Assembly: GCF_900129635.1 (NCBI RefSeq)
Contig: NZ_FSRB01000001.1
Location: 2,271,501 to 2,335,500 of the forward strand
Length of the DNA: 64,000 nt
Source of the DNA: Singulisphaera sp. GP187
Lineage (GTDB): Bacteria > Planctomycetota > Planctomycetia > Isosphaerales > Isosphaeraceae
Direction: 5' to 3'
The translations under genes were made by a program, and so were the position numbers. The notes beneath the pieces were generated by a model, which saw only the letters and a program-made list of their open reading frames with translations, was not told where the DNA came from and ran no database searches. Positions 32,508-42,100 of this stretch are shown here, piece after piece (position 1 is the first letter of the stretch; each line of letters begins with the position of its first letter).

Positions 32508-32813
32508 TCAGACCTGCTCCTTGGTCAACGCATCGAGCCGGCCGCGAACTTCGTCAATCGTCTGGCCGACGATCAAGAACCGTTTCTCACGCGAGGTTTG
32601 CCCGGATAACAAGTCGATCTGCGACGTCTTGAATCCGAGGGCCTGGGCCAGTACGCCGAGGATCGCGACGTTCGCCTTGCCCCCTTCGGGTTTCGTCGCG
32701 ACCGCCACCCGGAGCGAGCCCGCGTGTTCGCCCAAGATGGCATTCTTCCGCGCGCCCGGACGCGCCCGGACCGGGAGGACGGTCCCGCGCGGGTGATCGG
32801 TCAGTTCGATCAT
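32508..32813 (-). CDS. DUF167 (YggU) family protein
   Basis: 101 residues with the DUF167 core pattern RARPGARKNAILGEH, LRVAVATKPEGGKAN and LLSGQTSREKRFLI. The family fold is small and its cellular role is not settled, but it often lies next to yggS. Here it shares a 4-bp overlap with the yggS-like gene, in the same order as in many bacteria. Confidence 0.93.
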   Translation of the reverse strand: MIELTDHPRGTVLPVRARPGARKNAILGEHAGSLRVAVATKPEGGKANVAILGVLAQALGFKTSQIDLLSGQTSREKRFLIVGQTIDEVRGRLDALTKEQV

Positions 32814-33505
32814 GGCAAGACCCCTTCGAGAATCGCCGAGCCGACGCGCACGATCGTGGCCCCTTCTTCGATGGCCGTCTCGAAGTCGTTCGACATCCCC
32901 ATGGAGAGTTGCTCCAGCCTCAGGCCGGTTCTCTGCTTGAGTCGCTCACGCACCTCGCGGAGCATGATGAATGAGGGCCGAGCCGTGGCGCTCGTCGTGT
33001 CGAGTGCGGCCATCGTCATCAGGCCGGCCACGCGCAGCTTCCGACACGCGGCGATCGCTTCGGCATCGGCGAGAATCTGGTCGACAGACCAGCCATGCTT
33101 GGCCGGTTCGTTCGACGTGTTGACCTGCAGGCAAACGCTCGGACCGGTCTCGGGATCGGCCACGAGCGTATCGAGCGTCTGGAGCAACCGGAGCGAATCG
33201 ACCGCGTGGATCATCTCCACCATCGGCACCGTTTTCTTGGCCTTGTTGCTCTGGAGATGGCCGATGAGATGCCAGCGCACCGGCGAATCGCCGAGACTGT
33301 TTACCTTCTCCCAAAGTTCCTGCGGATAGTTTTCACCGAGATCCAACGCCCCAAGAGCCACGAGCGGAGGAATGACCTCGACGGGGTGGCGCTTCGTCAC
33401 CACAACCAGCCTGACCTCGTCGGGAGACCGACCCGAGCGTTGAGCGGCTTCGGCAATTCGCTGGCGAACCGTATCGAGGTTGTGACGAAGAACGGCAGTA
33501 TCCAT
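32810..33505 (-). CDS. YggS/PLPBP family pyridoxal phosphate homeostasis protein
   Basis: 231 residues, a non-catalytic PLP carrier that keeps the cell's B6 and amino acid pools in balance. VVVTKRHPVEVIPPL has the PLP lysine near residue 36, followed by GENYPQELWEK and HLIGHLQSNKAKKTV. A late MGMSNDFETAIEEGAT and VRVGSAILEG hold the phosphate site. It overlaps the DUF167 gene by 4 bp, so the two are likely co-translated. Confidence 0.95.
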   Translation of the reverse strand: MDTAVLRHNLDTVRQRIAEAAQRSGRSPDEVRLVVVTKRHPVEVIPPLVALGALDLGENYPQELWEKVNSLGDSPVRWHLIGHLQSNKAKKTVPMVEMIHAVDSLRLLQTLDTLVADPETGPSVCLQVNTSNEPAKHGWSVDQILADAEAIAACRKLRVAGLMTMAALDTTSATARPSFIMLREVRERLKQRTGLRLEQLSMGMSNDFETAIEEGATIVRVGSAILEGVLP

Positions 33506-33660
33506 AGGTCGGGTGTCTTGAAATCCTGTCCATGCGAACGGCTGGCCCCAATTCGCAGTCGAAGTGGGCTGGCCGATCGACTATTCTAGGTTGACTCGCC
33601 ACAGCCTCCAGCAAACCCGCCCAGGTGTCGAGCGACGTTACGAAGAGGATCCACATCGCG

Positions 33661-33861
33661 ATGAAACCGCTTTTGATGATTCTGGGAATTCTATCAGCTC
33701 TCTTGATCGTTGCGCAACTAGTGATGGGCCAGTTGATCCTGAGCGGTCAGGCGGAATGGATCAAACGGCACCAGCATTCCGGTTACCTGACGGTGGTGGT
33801 CGCCCTGGTCTATATCGTCCTTTCGTTGCCCAAGATCGCCTCGCTCCCCAAGCGACCTTGA
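33661..33861 (+). CDS. Small two-helix membrane protein
   Basis: 66 residues from the ATG at 33661. Two hydrophobic helices (about 3-24 and 41-58) surround a charged, His-containing loop (WIKRHQHSGYL). No family was recognised; the size and topology recall small cytochrome-like or quinone-associated subunits, which is only a guess. The gene is solitary between the yggS-like and hypothetical genes. Confidence 0.6.
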   Translation: MKPLLMILGILSALLIVAQLVMGQLILSGQAEWIKRHQHSGYLTVVVALVYIVLSLPKIASLPKRP

Positions 33862-33888
33862 ACGGATTTCGCTGAGGATCGGACCCGT

Positions 33889-35169
33889 TCAGGCCTGGAC
33901 CGTGAGGATCGGCTCCACGTTCCCTTCCTTGGTAAAAAAGCCAATGAGGAAGCGGGCCGCGGTCTTATGGCCCAGAAATGAGCGGGGCACGGGTCGGGCC
34001 AGGCTTCGATAAATCACCAACGACTCATCGCGTCCCCATGCGACCCGATACGCCACGGCCGTTTCGGCCCCACAGATTTTTGGACCTTCCGAAACCGTCA
34101 ACGGTTTCCAGACGAGCGTCTTGCGATTCCGTCCCGACTCCCAGGAGATCAGGAGTGGCAGCCAGCCGCGCCTGCCTTCGATCGGCTGACGCAAGACGAC
34201 CTCGTTTCCCTCGCGCTGAAACGTGCCCCGCTCCCCGCCCGAGGAGCGATAGGGAAGGCCGAGCGGGATCAACCGCGGTGAGACCACACGCGCACCGACC
34301 GTGAGTGCCAGGCTGCGATTCACCGCGGCGGGGATCACGTCAATCCCATCGGGCAGACCGACCCGCATCGCGCCGACGCCCGGCTTGCCGTCGATTTGAT
34401 CGGCCAGGAGCGCGAGCCGACGCCCCCGGAATAAGAGGGCCGTGCGGTCGACCCTGAGGTTGCCCACCCGGAACGACCATTCCACGAGGTCGACCGAGTA
34501 ATTGGAGACCCAGAGACTTGGCTTCGCGCGCCCCAAGGCGGCCACCGAATCGACGCCCGAGGCCCAATGTGGTCCCAGCCAGGTCCGCCCCAGACCGATG
34601 AACTCGAAACCGGTCTCCGCCCCGCGAGGACGATGGTCAATGGCCATCAGGTCCCCCGACTTTGACCAGTCAGCGCGGAGACTCGCTAACGGGTGCTCGG
34701 TCCGGGCCGACGCGGGCAACGGGGGAGGCGAATGAATCACCTCGGGCCCGGGGAACCACCAATCGATCACGGTCTTGAAACCGGGCTCCGAGAGGTGCTC
34801 GGCCCACGACCGCAGCGCCCGCTTGGTCGGGTCGGCAATCCCGTTCGGGCCAAACATCATGGAACCATCGGGCCGCATGAACCGCAAGGTCGCGAGGAAA
34901 AAGCCTTCGACCCTGGCGTCGAGTTCCGTCGACCAACTCGCTCCGAGCCGTTGCCGCGTCTCGGCCAGCAAGGTCAGGCAGAGGGACCACTCGCGAACCG
35001 GCAAGCGTCGGGGTGTTCCCTCCGAATCCAGTTCCCGATCCAACCAACGACCAAGTCGGTCCACTCGGTCTCGTTGCCCAGACGAGGCAGCGACCCGGTA
35101 TAAGTCCTGATACACCGCGGAAGTATGAGTCGCTTCATCAACGGTCGCGTCCGGAACCATAGATCCCAC
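33889..35169 (-). CDS. Hypothetical protein, possibly heparinase II/III-like C-terminal beta domain
   Basis: 426 residues. The GTG at 35169 has GGAGAG 7 nt upstream, so it is favoured over the internal ATG at 35160. The N-terminal ~150 residues look helical, with a short RFMRPDGSMMFGPNG loop. From about residue 160 the protein is rich in beta strands (WVSNYSVDLVEWSFRVG). This helical-then-beta design resembles polysaccharide lyases of the heparinase II/III type, but no catalytic residues are recognised. It is a weak assignment; no neighbour supports it. Confidence 0.55.
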   Translation of the reverse strand: MGSMVPDATVDEATHTSAVYQDLYRVAASSGQRDRVDRLGRWLDRELDSEGTPRRLPVREWSLCLTLLAETRQRLGASWSTELDARVEGFFLATLRFMRPDGSMMFGPNGIADPTKRALRSWAEHLSEPGFKTVIDWWFPGPEVIHSPPPLPASARTEHPLASLRADWSKSGDLMAIDHRPRGAETGFEFIGLGRTWLGPHWASGVDSVAALGRAKPSLWVSNYSVDLVEWSFRVGNLRVDRTALLFRGRRLALLADQIDGKPGVGAMRVGLPDGIDVIPAAVNRSLALTVGARVVSPRLIPLGLPYRSSGGERGTFQREGNEVVLRQPIEGRRGWLPLLISWESGRNRKTLVWKPLTVSEGPKICGAETAVAYRVAWGRDESLVIYRSLARPVPRSFLGHKTAARFLIGFFTKEGNVEPILTVQA

Positions 35170-35601
35170 TCTCGCTCTCTCCTCAAAACCACGGCTCGTC
35201 TTCCGATCTTTTCTATTCTACCAGCTTGCCCTGTCGACGAGAGGATTGGCCTCCTACAACGGCCTTGCACATTCAAAAGGCAGGACCGCCCGTTTTTCTG
35301 GCTATCATTTCGGTTCTCTCGGCGATCCTGGTCCTCGAGCAGGGATTATCTGAGGATTTTCTTTTGTCGCAACCCATTTCTGCAACATCGGTTAAAGCAT
35401 TGCCACGAGAATCACGAACAGCTCAAGAACACTCTGGCACACCTCTTGCATTACTTCTAAATCCAGAAGCGAAGCACGAAAAACCGAGATATGTGAAATC
35501 AAAATGATTTTTGATTTGAGTTTCGGTGGTTTCGACGGAGCTTCACAAGACACTCCTCCGGCGACAGCTTTAGGCTTTTAAAGCAGAGAGCTTACCGCCA
35601 A

Positions 35602-35642
35602 AGAGCGAGCGGGTTGCCTTCGCACGACGACCCGCTCGCTCT
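35602..35642. repeat. Intergenic 13-bp inverted repeat
   Basis: AGAGCGAGCGGGT (35602-35614) and ACCCGCTCGCTCT (35630-35642) are perfectly complementary with a 15-nt loop. No T-run follows directly, so it may be a rho-independent-like stop, an RNA fold or a protein site. Confidence 0.65.
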
Positions 35643-36221
35643 CTCTTCTCACAACCGTGGGTTTCCCCGAGGGGAATCCACGACCCGACTAGCCGGCCAG
35701 ACAGTATCACCCGAGTCGCCATGGGAGAGGTGGTGGACGAGGACTGATGCGATCTGGCCGGCTTAGTATTTCGAAGCCATGACTTGTCGACCCATTCCAC
35801 CGAACTTCTCGCTCTCACCGATTTTCCCGCTTCCTTGACGAAATGGCTCAGTTCCTCGTCGATCGCCGCCGATAAAACAGATCAGTCGGATCGTATCTTC
35901 CAAGGACCAACCCGATCGCACGCCGCTGGAAGCTCAACTTCATTCCTCATGAATTGAGCCGAAGCGTTTTCGTCGTGCTTCGCACGGGGTGGGTCGTGAG
36001 AAGAAGCATACGGTTCCCCCCAGATGGTCCAGTGCACTCAACGAGATGTTAGTCCTCCTGCAATGATCGGCTCTCCCGAAGCGACTCGACCTCGAGTCCT
36101 TCGCCCGATCGGTCAAGGAACGGAATCACGACGATTGCACACGCCGTGACGTCATCGGCCGGGACATTGGAGTGGAGCTAGGCTCCTCGGGCCCCTCTCA
36201 GGGAAGCCCGCGCTGAAAGCG

Positions 36222-36244
36222 AACCCACGGAGGATTCGTGGGTT
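36222..36244 (+). promoter_or_regulatory. Hairpin in the porin 5' leader, loop with an SD-like GGAGGA
   Basis: AACCCACG / CGTGGGTT form an 8-bp stem around GAGGATT; the loop and stem edge contain GGAGGA, similar to the real ribosome site AGGAGG at 36257-36262 further 3'. It may modulate translation initiation of the porin, which is inferred only. Confidence 0.4.
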
Positions 36245-36268
36245 GCGAAGTCATTCAGGAGGATGACC

Positions 36269-37870
36269 ATGAAATCACCATTGATCCGCGGGGCTCAATT
36301 CTTTGCCCTGATTTGCGGATTCCTTGCGGCCGATAGCCTCGCTCAGACCGAGGGACGCCAGATCCCACCGCCGTCCCGCTTCCGGAGTGCGACCGCCCCG
36401 GCCCCAGGCCTGACCCCGCGACTGCTCTATCCAGGCGGGTACCAACGCCCCGCGCGGTTCGCGTCCACGCTTCAGGAGCTTCCGGATGGGGTCCCCCACC
36501 CGGATACACCCGCTCCGACCGCCCCCGCTCAGAGCGGACCACTCACGGAACCCTATTCGCCGAGTGGATCCGGTGGCACCGCCAACGCGACCGATGTCGC
36601 GCTCCCCAAGTCCGAACGCGCAGGGGGAGGCGGCGAGCCGACCGAAGCCGAGGCGGCCACGGAAACCGCGCCGGCCGAAGAGGCGGAGGTCGACAAATCG
36701 AAGCTCTTGATGAACGCCCTGGGTCGAGCTGACTCCCCGGTCAAGATTTATGGCTGGATCCAAAACAGCTATACGGGGAATGCCAACGGCGTTCCCCGTA
36801 GCGCCACGAACTTCGGCGTGAATCCCAACTTCCTCGCCAATCGCTGGATGGGCAACCAATACTACCTGATCTTCGAGAATCCCCTCGAGCAGAACGATGA
36901 GATCAACTTCGGCTTTCGCGTCGACAACCTCTTCGGTAACGACTGGCAGTTCAACCACATGCGTGGGTTGTTCGACAGCTCGTTCCGGCTGAACCACTTC
37001 GCCGGCTATGATCCCGCCCAATTCTATGCCGAGGTCCACCTCCCCTACCTGACCAAGGGGGGGATCGACATCAAGGGAGGCCGGTTCTACACCATCCTTG
37101 GCTACGAAGTGGTCCCCGCGACCGGTAGGCCGTTGCTCTCCGTTCCTTACATGTTCAATTACGGCCAACCGTTCACCCACTTCGGGATGCTGTCAACCCT
37201 GCATCTCACCGACCGGGTCAACGTCTATAACGGTGCGGTCAATGGATGGGACCGCTGGATCAATCAAAACTACAAGTGGAGTTATCTTGGCGGCGTTTCC
37301 TGGACCTCCAAGAACGGCAAAGCCAACCTCGCGATCTCCTATATCTTCGGGCCAAACCAGTACCCCAACTTCCCCAACAACCCGCAGATCACTTTCCCCG
37401 GGCAAACCGGGGTCCTAAGGCCGAACTTCCTCGCCGGCCGGCGCAATCTCGGCTATGCCGATAACTGGCGGACGACGATCACCTCGGTTCTCTCTTACAA
37501 GTGGACCGACAAACTGACCCAGGTGATGGAAACCGACCAGGGCTTTGAGAACAACATCCCAGGGATCGGGCCGAGTGGAACCAACCAAAACGCCAGTTGG
37601 CAGAGCTTCGGCAACTGGTTCCTCTACGGCTTCAACGACAAGTTGACCGGCGTTTGGCGCTCGGAAGTCTTCCGCGATAACAATGGCGTCCGCACCGGTT
37701 TCGCGGACAACTTCTACGAACAGACGGTCGGCTTGATCTACAAGCCAAAGCCGTGGCTCTGGCTCCGCCCGGAAGCCCGCTACGACTGGGCTCAGTTCAC
37801 CACTCCCTATAACGATGGCACCCGCGGCAGCCAGTTTACGCTCGCGATCGACGCGATCGTGCTCTACTGA
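36269..37870 (+). CDS. Outer membrane beta-barrel porin (BBP2/OmpL-like)
   Basis: 533 residues. AGGAGG at 36257-36262 with 6-nt spacing picks the ATG at 36269 over the one at 36263. A signal peptide ends near ADSLAQ, and then a Pro/Ala-rich stretch up to residue 140. From IYGWIQNSYTGN the sequence alternates in short amphipathic strands with many Trp, Tyr, Asn and Gly, ending in a phenylalanine/tyrosine-rich strand set with DAIVLY at the C-terminus. This is typical of planctomycete outer-membrane barrel proteins. Solute is unknown. Confidence 0.82.
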   Translation: MKSPLIRGAQFFALICGFLAADSLAQTEGRQIPPPSRFRSATAPAPGLTPRLLYPGGYQRPARFASTLQELPDGVPHPDTPAPTAPAQSGPLTEPYSPSGSGGTANATDVALPKSERAGGGGEPTEAEAATETAPAEEAEVDKSKLLMNALGRADSPVKIYGWIQNSYTGNANGVPRSATNFGVNPNFLANRWMGNQYYLIFENPLEQNDEINFGFRVDNLFGNDWQFNHMRGLFDSSFRLNHFAGYDPAQFYAEVHLPYLTKGGIDIKGGRFYTILGYEVVPATGRPLLSVPYMFNYGQPFTHFGMLSTLHLTDRVNVYNGAVNGWDRWINQNYKWSYLGGVSWTSKNGKANLAISYIFGPNQYPNFPNNPQITFPGQTGVLRPNFLAGRRNLGYADNWRTTITSVLSYKWTDKLTQVMETDQGFENNIPGIGPSGTNQNASWQSFGNWFLYGFNDKLTGVWRSEVFRDNNGVRTGFADNFYEQTVGLIYKPKPWLWLRPEARYDWAQFTTPYNDGTRGSQFTLAIDAIVLY

Positions 37871-37980
37871 TCGATCGCCACGAGCGAACGAGCGTCGCGT
37901 TCGACGACGATGCCGTCGTCGGACCGGTCGCATCCTCGCCATAGACTTGAGCGTCTCGCCCCGGTCGCGGTCCTCACGTC

Positions 37981-40641
37981 TCAATCGGTTCGCGCCGATC
38001 GACGCAGGGCGTGCCCGGGGCGTGCGCCATTGTGCACGCCTCGCTCGAGGACCGGCTTGCCATTGACGATGACGTACTCGATTCCCTCACCGTACTGAAA
38101 CGGCTCAAGATACGTCGATTTATCGATCACTTTCGTGGCATCGAACAGCGTGATATCGGCGAACTGACCAGGGCAAAGCAGGCCGCGGTCGACGATGCCG
38201 ATCTTCGCGGCGTTCAGCGAGGTCATCTTGCGAACCGCGTCTTCCAGGGTGAGCAGGTGCCGGTCACGCACGTACACGCCCAGGACACGGGGGAACGTCC
38301 CGAAATTGCGCGGGTGCGGGTTTCCTCGCCGCAACGGGCCCTCGATCGCGAGCGCCGAGCCGTCGGAGCCGATCGAGCACCAAGGCTGGCGCAACGCCAG
38401 GTTCATATCTTCCTCGGTGTGGTGGGCATAAATGGTGCTGATCGAGCCGTTTTCCTCGACCAGGAAGTCAAAAAACTGGTCGATCGGGTCCGGATTCGGA
38501 GCCTGCCCTTGCCCTTGCCCTCGCTCGGCCAGGATCCGATCCATCGTCATCCCCTGGAACTTCTTGTTCGCCTCCGACAAGCTCGCACTGATCAGCATTC
38601 GCCCCCAGTCACCGCCGACGGCCGTATAGTGGTTGTACCAGCCGGGTCGGCCGTTGCGGATCTCGTTCTTCATCTTTCGGCGGTCGTCCGGATCCTTGAG
38701 CCGTCGGAGCAGTTCCACCTTCCCGCCCTCGTGAGCCCAGGGTGGAAGGATGGTGACGAGGTCATTGTTCCCGCGTGTGTAGGGATAAACATTGGCCTGA
38801 ACGTTCACGCCTCGAAGCCTGGCCTCGTCGATCAAACCCACGATTTCGTTCATCCGGCCCCAGAGCGTCTGCTCGGCGATCTTCACATGAATGATGTCCA
38901 CCGGCACGCCCGCGCGTTCGCCGACGGCGATCGCTTCCTTCACCGCGTCGAGGACGGTGGTTCCCTCATTCCTCAGATGCGACGAGTAGGTCCCGCCATA
39001 CCGCCGGACCACCTTGCAGAGCGCGACGAGATCGTCGGTCGTGACATTCAGTTCGCGAGGCCCCGCCAGCATCGTCGAGAGTCCGAACGCCCCGTCGTTC
39101 ATCGCCTCTTCGAGGAGAACCTTCACCGCTTCGAGTTGCTGGGCGTCGGGACGGTCGAGTGAATCCCCCATCACGCAGCCGAGGAGCGTGCCCAGCCCAA
39201 CGTAGGAAGCGACGTTGGTGGCGATACCCCCGTCTTCCAGCGCAACGAAATAGCCTCCCAAGGTGGTCCATTCCCTCGTCTTGCCCTCCCGGCGAAACGA
39301 GTCGGGAGCCCGCTTGCCCTTGGACGGCCCCCCCGAACTGTCTTCGCCGAGGACTTCCGTCGTCACCCCCTGGCGAATCTTGCTCTGAGCGTTGCCATCT
39401 TCCAACAAGGGCCGATCGGAGTGTGAGTGCATGTCGATAAAGCCGGGCGCCACGACCAGGCCCCGGGCGTCGATCGTTCGGCGCGCGGGGGCGTCAGCAG
39501 GGATCTGGCCCAGCGCGGCAATCTTCTCGCCCCGTACGGCGACGTCACCGTGGTACCAGGGGTTCCCTGTGCCATCGACGATCGTACCGCCGCGAATCAG
39601 GAGGTCGTACGGCTGAGCAATGGGCTCCTCCGCCTTGAGAGCCACGGCCAGCGCCACCACGGCCCAAGCGGTCGCCGGGATCGAGATAAACTGATGCTTA
39701 CCATGGGGGTCGCCATTGTCGAAGTAGACCTGGATCGGTTTGACCCGGGTTTCCACCTTCCAAGAGCCGTCGTCGCACTGGGAATCGAGTAGGAACCGAA
39801 GCCCGCGCTGATAGGCCTCGGTGGCGACGTTGAGTCCGGCCTCCTCGAGACCGGCCAGGGTCTGGCCGGTGGCATAAGCATCGCTCGGCAGGTCATCTCG
39901 CGCGGGCCAGCCGCCGTCGGCTCGCTGCGAGTCCAACACCGCGCTCAGCGCCTGGTCGACCAACGAGCGATCGGCATTCACCCGGAGCAGTCCGCGCAGT
40001 CGAAGATTCCGATCCTCCTGGTTCTTGACATGAGTCTCGGACAACCACGTCTTTGCCTTCGCAATCGCGTCGGTAACCGAGTGATTCTGATCAAAATCGC
40101 CATAGCGACTGAGACCCTCGACCGCCAGCGCGGTGCAGGTAATCGCCGACTCTTCGAGCGGTGGTCTCCGCCCCGCCGTCCCCCAGTGCCCGTCCTGCTT
40201 CTGTGTCTTCAGCAGGTAGGCGACCATCCCCTCGGCGACTTCGTCACACGGCCAATCGGCCAGGGACAAGCCCCAGAGCGCGTAGCCCACCGTCATCGCG
40301 GCGCCACCAACCCCCTTGCCCTGCGTCATCTCCTGGAGCTTTTCGCGGAACGACTCGACGCTGAAATCGGCCTGTTCGTGGAGCAAGTCCTCTTCGATCG
40401 CCAGGCCGTGAGCTCGGGCTTTGACCATGGCCAGCATCGGCAAGGTCTGATGATGACACGAGAAACAGTCCCGATGGAGCGGATACCGGGTCGCCGCCTT
40501 TTGAACGATCTCCAAACCTCGCCGCACCGAGTCGCGAATCTTCTCGTGCGCGATCGGCGGATCGGCTTCGCCCGCAACCACCGAAGTCGTGAGGAACGTG
40601 AACAGGAGACACGCAAAGCGGACAGAATCGGCTGGGATCAT
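37981..40641 (-). CDS. Fusion of a terpenoid-cyclase-like repeat domain (with CxxCH) and a D-aminoacylase amidohydrolase
   Basis: 886 residues from the ATG at 40641, which has CGGAGAA upstream; the open frame is longer but unsupported. A signal peptide is followed by a CFSCHH motif at about residue 59. Residues to about 340 are helical squalene-cyclase/prenyltransferase-type repeats (MVAYLLKTQKQDGHWG, LDSQRADGGWP). The remainder is an N-acyl-D-amino-acid deacylase: LLIRGGTIVDGTGNP, GFIDMHSHSD metal motif, and YAHHTEEDMN and SIGSDGSAL later. The two parts are usually separate genes; here they lie in one continuous frame. Probably periplasmic or secreted. Confidence 0.85.
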   Translation of the reverse strand: MIPADSVRFACLLFTFLTTSVVAGEADPPIAHEKIRDSVRRGLEIVQKAATRYPLHRDCFSCHHQTLPMLAMVKARAHGLAIEEDLLHEQADFSVESFREKLQEMTQGKGVGGAAMTVGYALWGLSLADWPCDEVAEGMVAYLLKTQKQDGHWGTAGRRPPLEESAITCTALAVEGLSRYGDFDQNHSVTDAIAKAKTWLSETHVKNQEDRNLRLRGLLRVNADRSLVDQALSAVLDSQRADGGWPARDDLPSDAYATGQTLAGLEEAGLNVATEAYQRGLRFLLDSQCDDGSWKVETRVKPIQVYFDNGDPHGKHQFISIPATAWAVVALAVALKAEEPIAQPYDLLIRGGTIVDGTGNPWYHGDVAVRGEKIAALGQIPADAPARRTIDARGLVVAPGFIDMHSHSDRPLLEDGNAQSKIRQGVTTEVLGEDSSGGPSKGKRAPDSFRREGKTREWTTLGGYFVALEDGGIATNVASYVGLGTLLGCVMGDSLDRPDAQQLEAVKVLLEEAMNDGAFGLSTMLAGPRELNVTTDDLVALCKVVRRYGGTYSSHLRNEGTTVLDAVKEAIAVGERAGVPVDIIHVKIAEQTLWGRMNEIVGLIDEARLRGVNVQANVYPYTRGNNDLVTILPPWAHEGGKVELLRRLKDPDDRRKMKNEIRNGRPGWYNHYTAVGGDWGRMLISASLSEANKKFQGMTMDRILAERGQGQGQAPNPDPIDQFFDFLVEENGSISTIYAHHTEEDMNLALRQPWCSIGSDGSALAIEGPLRRGNPHPRNFGTFPRVLGVYVRDRHLLTLEDAVRKMTSLNAAKIGIVDRGLLCPGQFADITLFDATKVIDKSTYLEPFQYGEGIEYVIVNGKPVLERGVHNGARPGHALRRSARTD

Positions 40642-40954
40642 TGGAATTCTCCGAGGAGGTTCCACCACCCTACTCGCCGATCGTAGACACAGGCAAGTGG
40701 CATGTCGACGCTTCGACGCAAGTTCATTCAGTCTACAGCGGTTTACCGTCGGATGGCGCTTGGCTTGTGATGCGATCAGCTCCCCTCTTGAATTCAATCA
40801 ATTTTGCATATTGCCAAACGTATTGTCATGCGCCACTCGGAGTCAAATCGCAATTATAAACTTCTCTGAATGTCGATTAATCGTTACGAGGATCCTCCCT
40901 CCACCCCTCCCGCTCGAGTCAAACGCCGCGCAAGGGTCTTGTCAAGGAGGTCCG
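40642..40954. other. AT-richer intergenic region before a minus-strand fusion gene
   Basis: 313 bp with lower GC than the surroundings around 40790-40880, which fits a promoter region for the downstream minus-strand cyclase/deacylase gene. No gene was found. Confidence 0.4.
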
Positions 40955-41242
40955 TCAATCAGGCCCATCCTCAGCCGTGTCCATGATCCGGACGAACGTC
41001 TGCCGACGACAGACGTAGACTCCGGGCAATCCGATCTCGTCAATCTCAAGATACCAAAGTTGGGCCATTCCCTTGCGACTCGGGATGACCCCAACTGGCC
41101 AGGCGGTGCCGACCTGGTTCCGCTCTCGATCGAGCACTTTCAGGAAGGGCGATTCACCAACCATGACGAGGCCGTCGGAGGGCCCGTCATCACTGAAGAA
41201 CGGCCCTCTCGGAATCGGGAATCGTGATTCGGCGTCGGTCAT
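40955..41242 (-). CDS. Small hypothetical protein
   Basis: 95 residues with an ordinary composition (for example RGPFFSDDGPSDGLVMV, LWYLEIDEIGLPGVYVC) and an AGGA 8 nt before the ATG at 41242. No known family was recognised. The ATG overlaps the stop of a short upstream frame (41239-41502), which may or may not be real. It is followed by the D-aminoacylase fusion. Confidence 0.5.
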   Translation of the reverse strand: MTDAESRFPIPRGPFFSDDGPSDGLVMVGESPFLKVLDRERNQVGTAWPVGVIPSRKGMAQLWYLEIDEIGLPGVYVCRRQTFVRIMDTAEDGPD

Positions 41243-42100
41243 GTCACGGTCCTGTCGTTCGCATCGACCTCTTGTCGTTCCACCTCGGCAGCGCCTTGTG
41301 GAGCGTTTCGTTCGCCAGGCTCAACACGCGGTCCACCGCTGGCGGGCGAGCAGCCACATCCAATCGTGGATGTTGTCCGGAACGCCGCTGTTGCGGGTCC
41401 TGGTTTGCTACTGCGACCAAAGGTAGTCGGCAAACGAATCAGTTGGCGACAGATCGTTGTGCTCGGATCGTGGGCAAACCAAAAACCGTTCGGTTGACTC
41501 ACTCGACTCTTGACGGATCATCTCGATCGCGCCTTTCGAGGAAGGTCCCAAACGAAAGACGCTCTCGGTTTTGTGAAGGGTTGCGAGGACTCGCAGACCC
41601 AAAGCGTGAAACCGGCGAAGAACTTGATGAACCCGCCGACAAAGCTGGCCGCCCTGAAGCCAGGTGGAGCGTGACATGAACCTGTTCTCGACGACCCGCC
41701 AGGTTCGCCTTGGTCGTCAGCCTGGTTTTCCAATCGTCCAATATGTGCGAACTCTAAATCACATCAGACGCATGGGTTGCGTCCCTGGATTGGTCCGGGG
41801 CAACCATTCCTCGCCAAGGACGCAAGTCCCTGAAATCCAATAAAACTACATATCCTGTTCATTTTTGCAACCACCATCGCCGCGGCAGGACGGTTGGTCC
41901 GCCGCGGCGATGGAGGTTACAGGGTCTCGGATCAGTTCGAGAACTCCCCAGGACTTGCGTCCCGGGCGATGAACGGTCGCCCCTTCGGGGCTGGTCATCA
42001 TGGCACCAGTGTGCTGGCGAGCGTTCCCATGGGCGGGTTGGCAACGCCATGTCGAGGCGACCGCGTGCTCAACCCATTGGTAAACCGCTGGAAGCTGACT
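41243..42100. other. 858-bp region with weak ORFs and a large inverted repeat
   Basis: No confident gene. A minus-strand frame at 41408-41677 (89 codons) codes a plausible globular stretch ending DSFADYLWSQ, and another at 41239-41502 overlaps it, but neither has convincing start evidence. The most distinct structure is the inverted repeat at 41864-41923. A smaller pair, GGACGCAAGTCC near 41818 and GGACTTGCGTCC near 41953, frames it. Confidence 0.45.
41864..41923. repeat. Long imperfect hairpin downstream of xylA
   Basis: CCATCGCCGCGGC (41874-41886) pairs with GCCGCGGCGATGG (41901-41913) over 13 bp. The stem extends outward through GCAACC.CCA against TGG.GGTTAC with two mismatches, and inward with GGAC/GTCC, giving a total near 25 bp. 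It is AT-flanked on the xylA-distal side, but no T-run on the minus strand follows. Possible transcription end or RNA structure. Confidence 0.6.

Larger units (their letters stand above)
35170..36268. other. 1.1-kb intergenic region upstream of the porin
   Basis: No confident gene. One small plus-strand frame (about 35260-35507, TTG or other start) codes a hydrophobic segment PVFLAIISVLSAILVL followed by a polar tail; it has no ribosome site and is not claimed. The region holds a 13-bp hairpin at 35602-35642 and the porin 5' leader hairpin at 36222-36244. Confidence 0.5.

Noticed and set aside
35125..35507. Small plus-strand ORFs in the porin upstream region
   Set aside because: No ribosome site; one frame has a hydrophobic segment, which alone is not enough support.
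41224..41679. 151-codon plus-strand ORF
   Set aside because: Overlaps better minus-strand candidates and shows no protein-like pattern.
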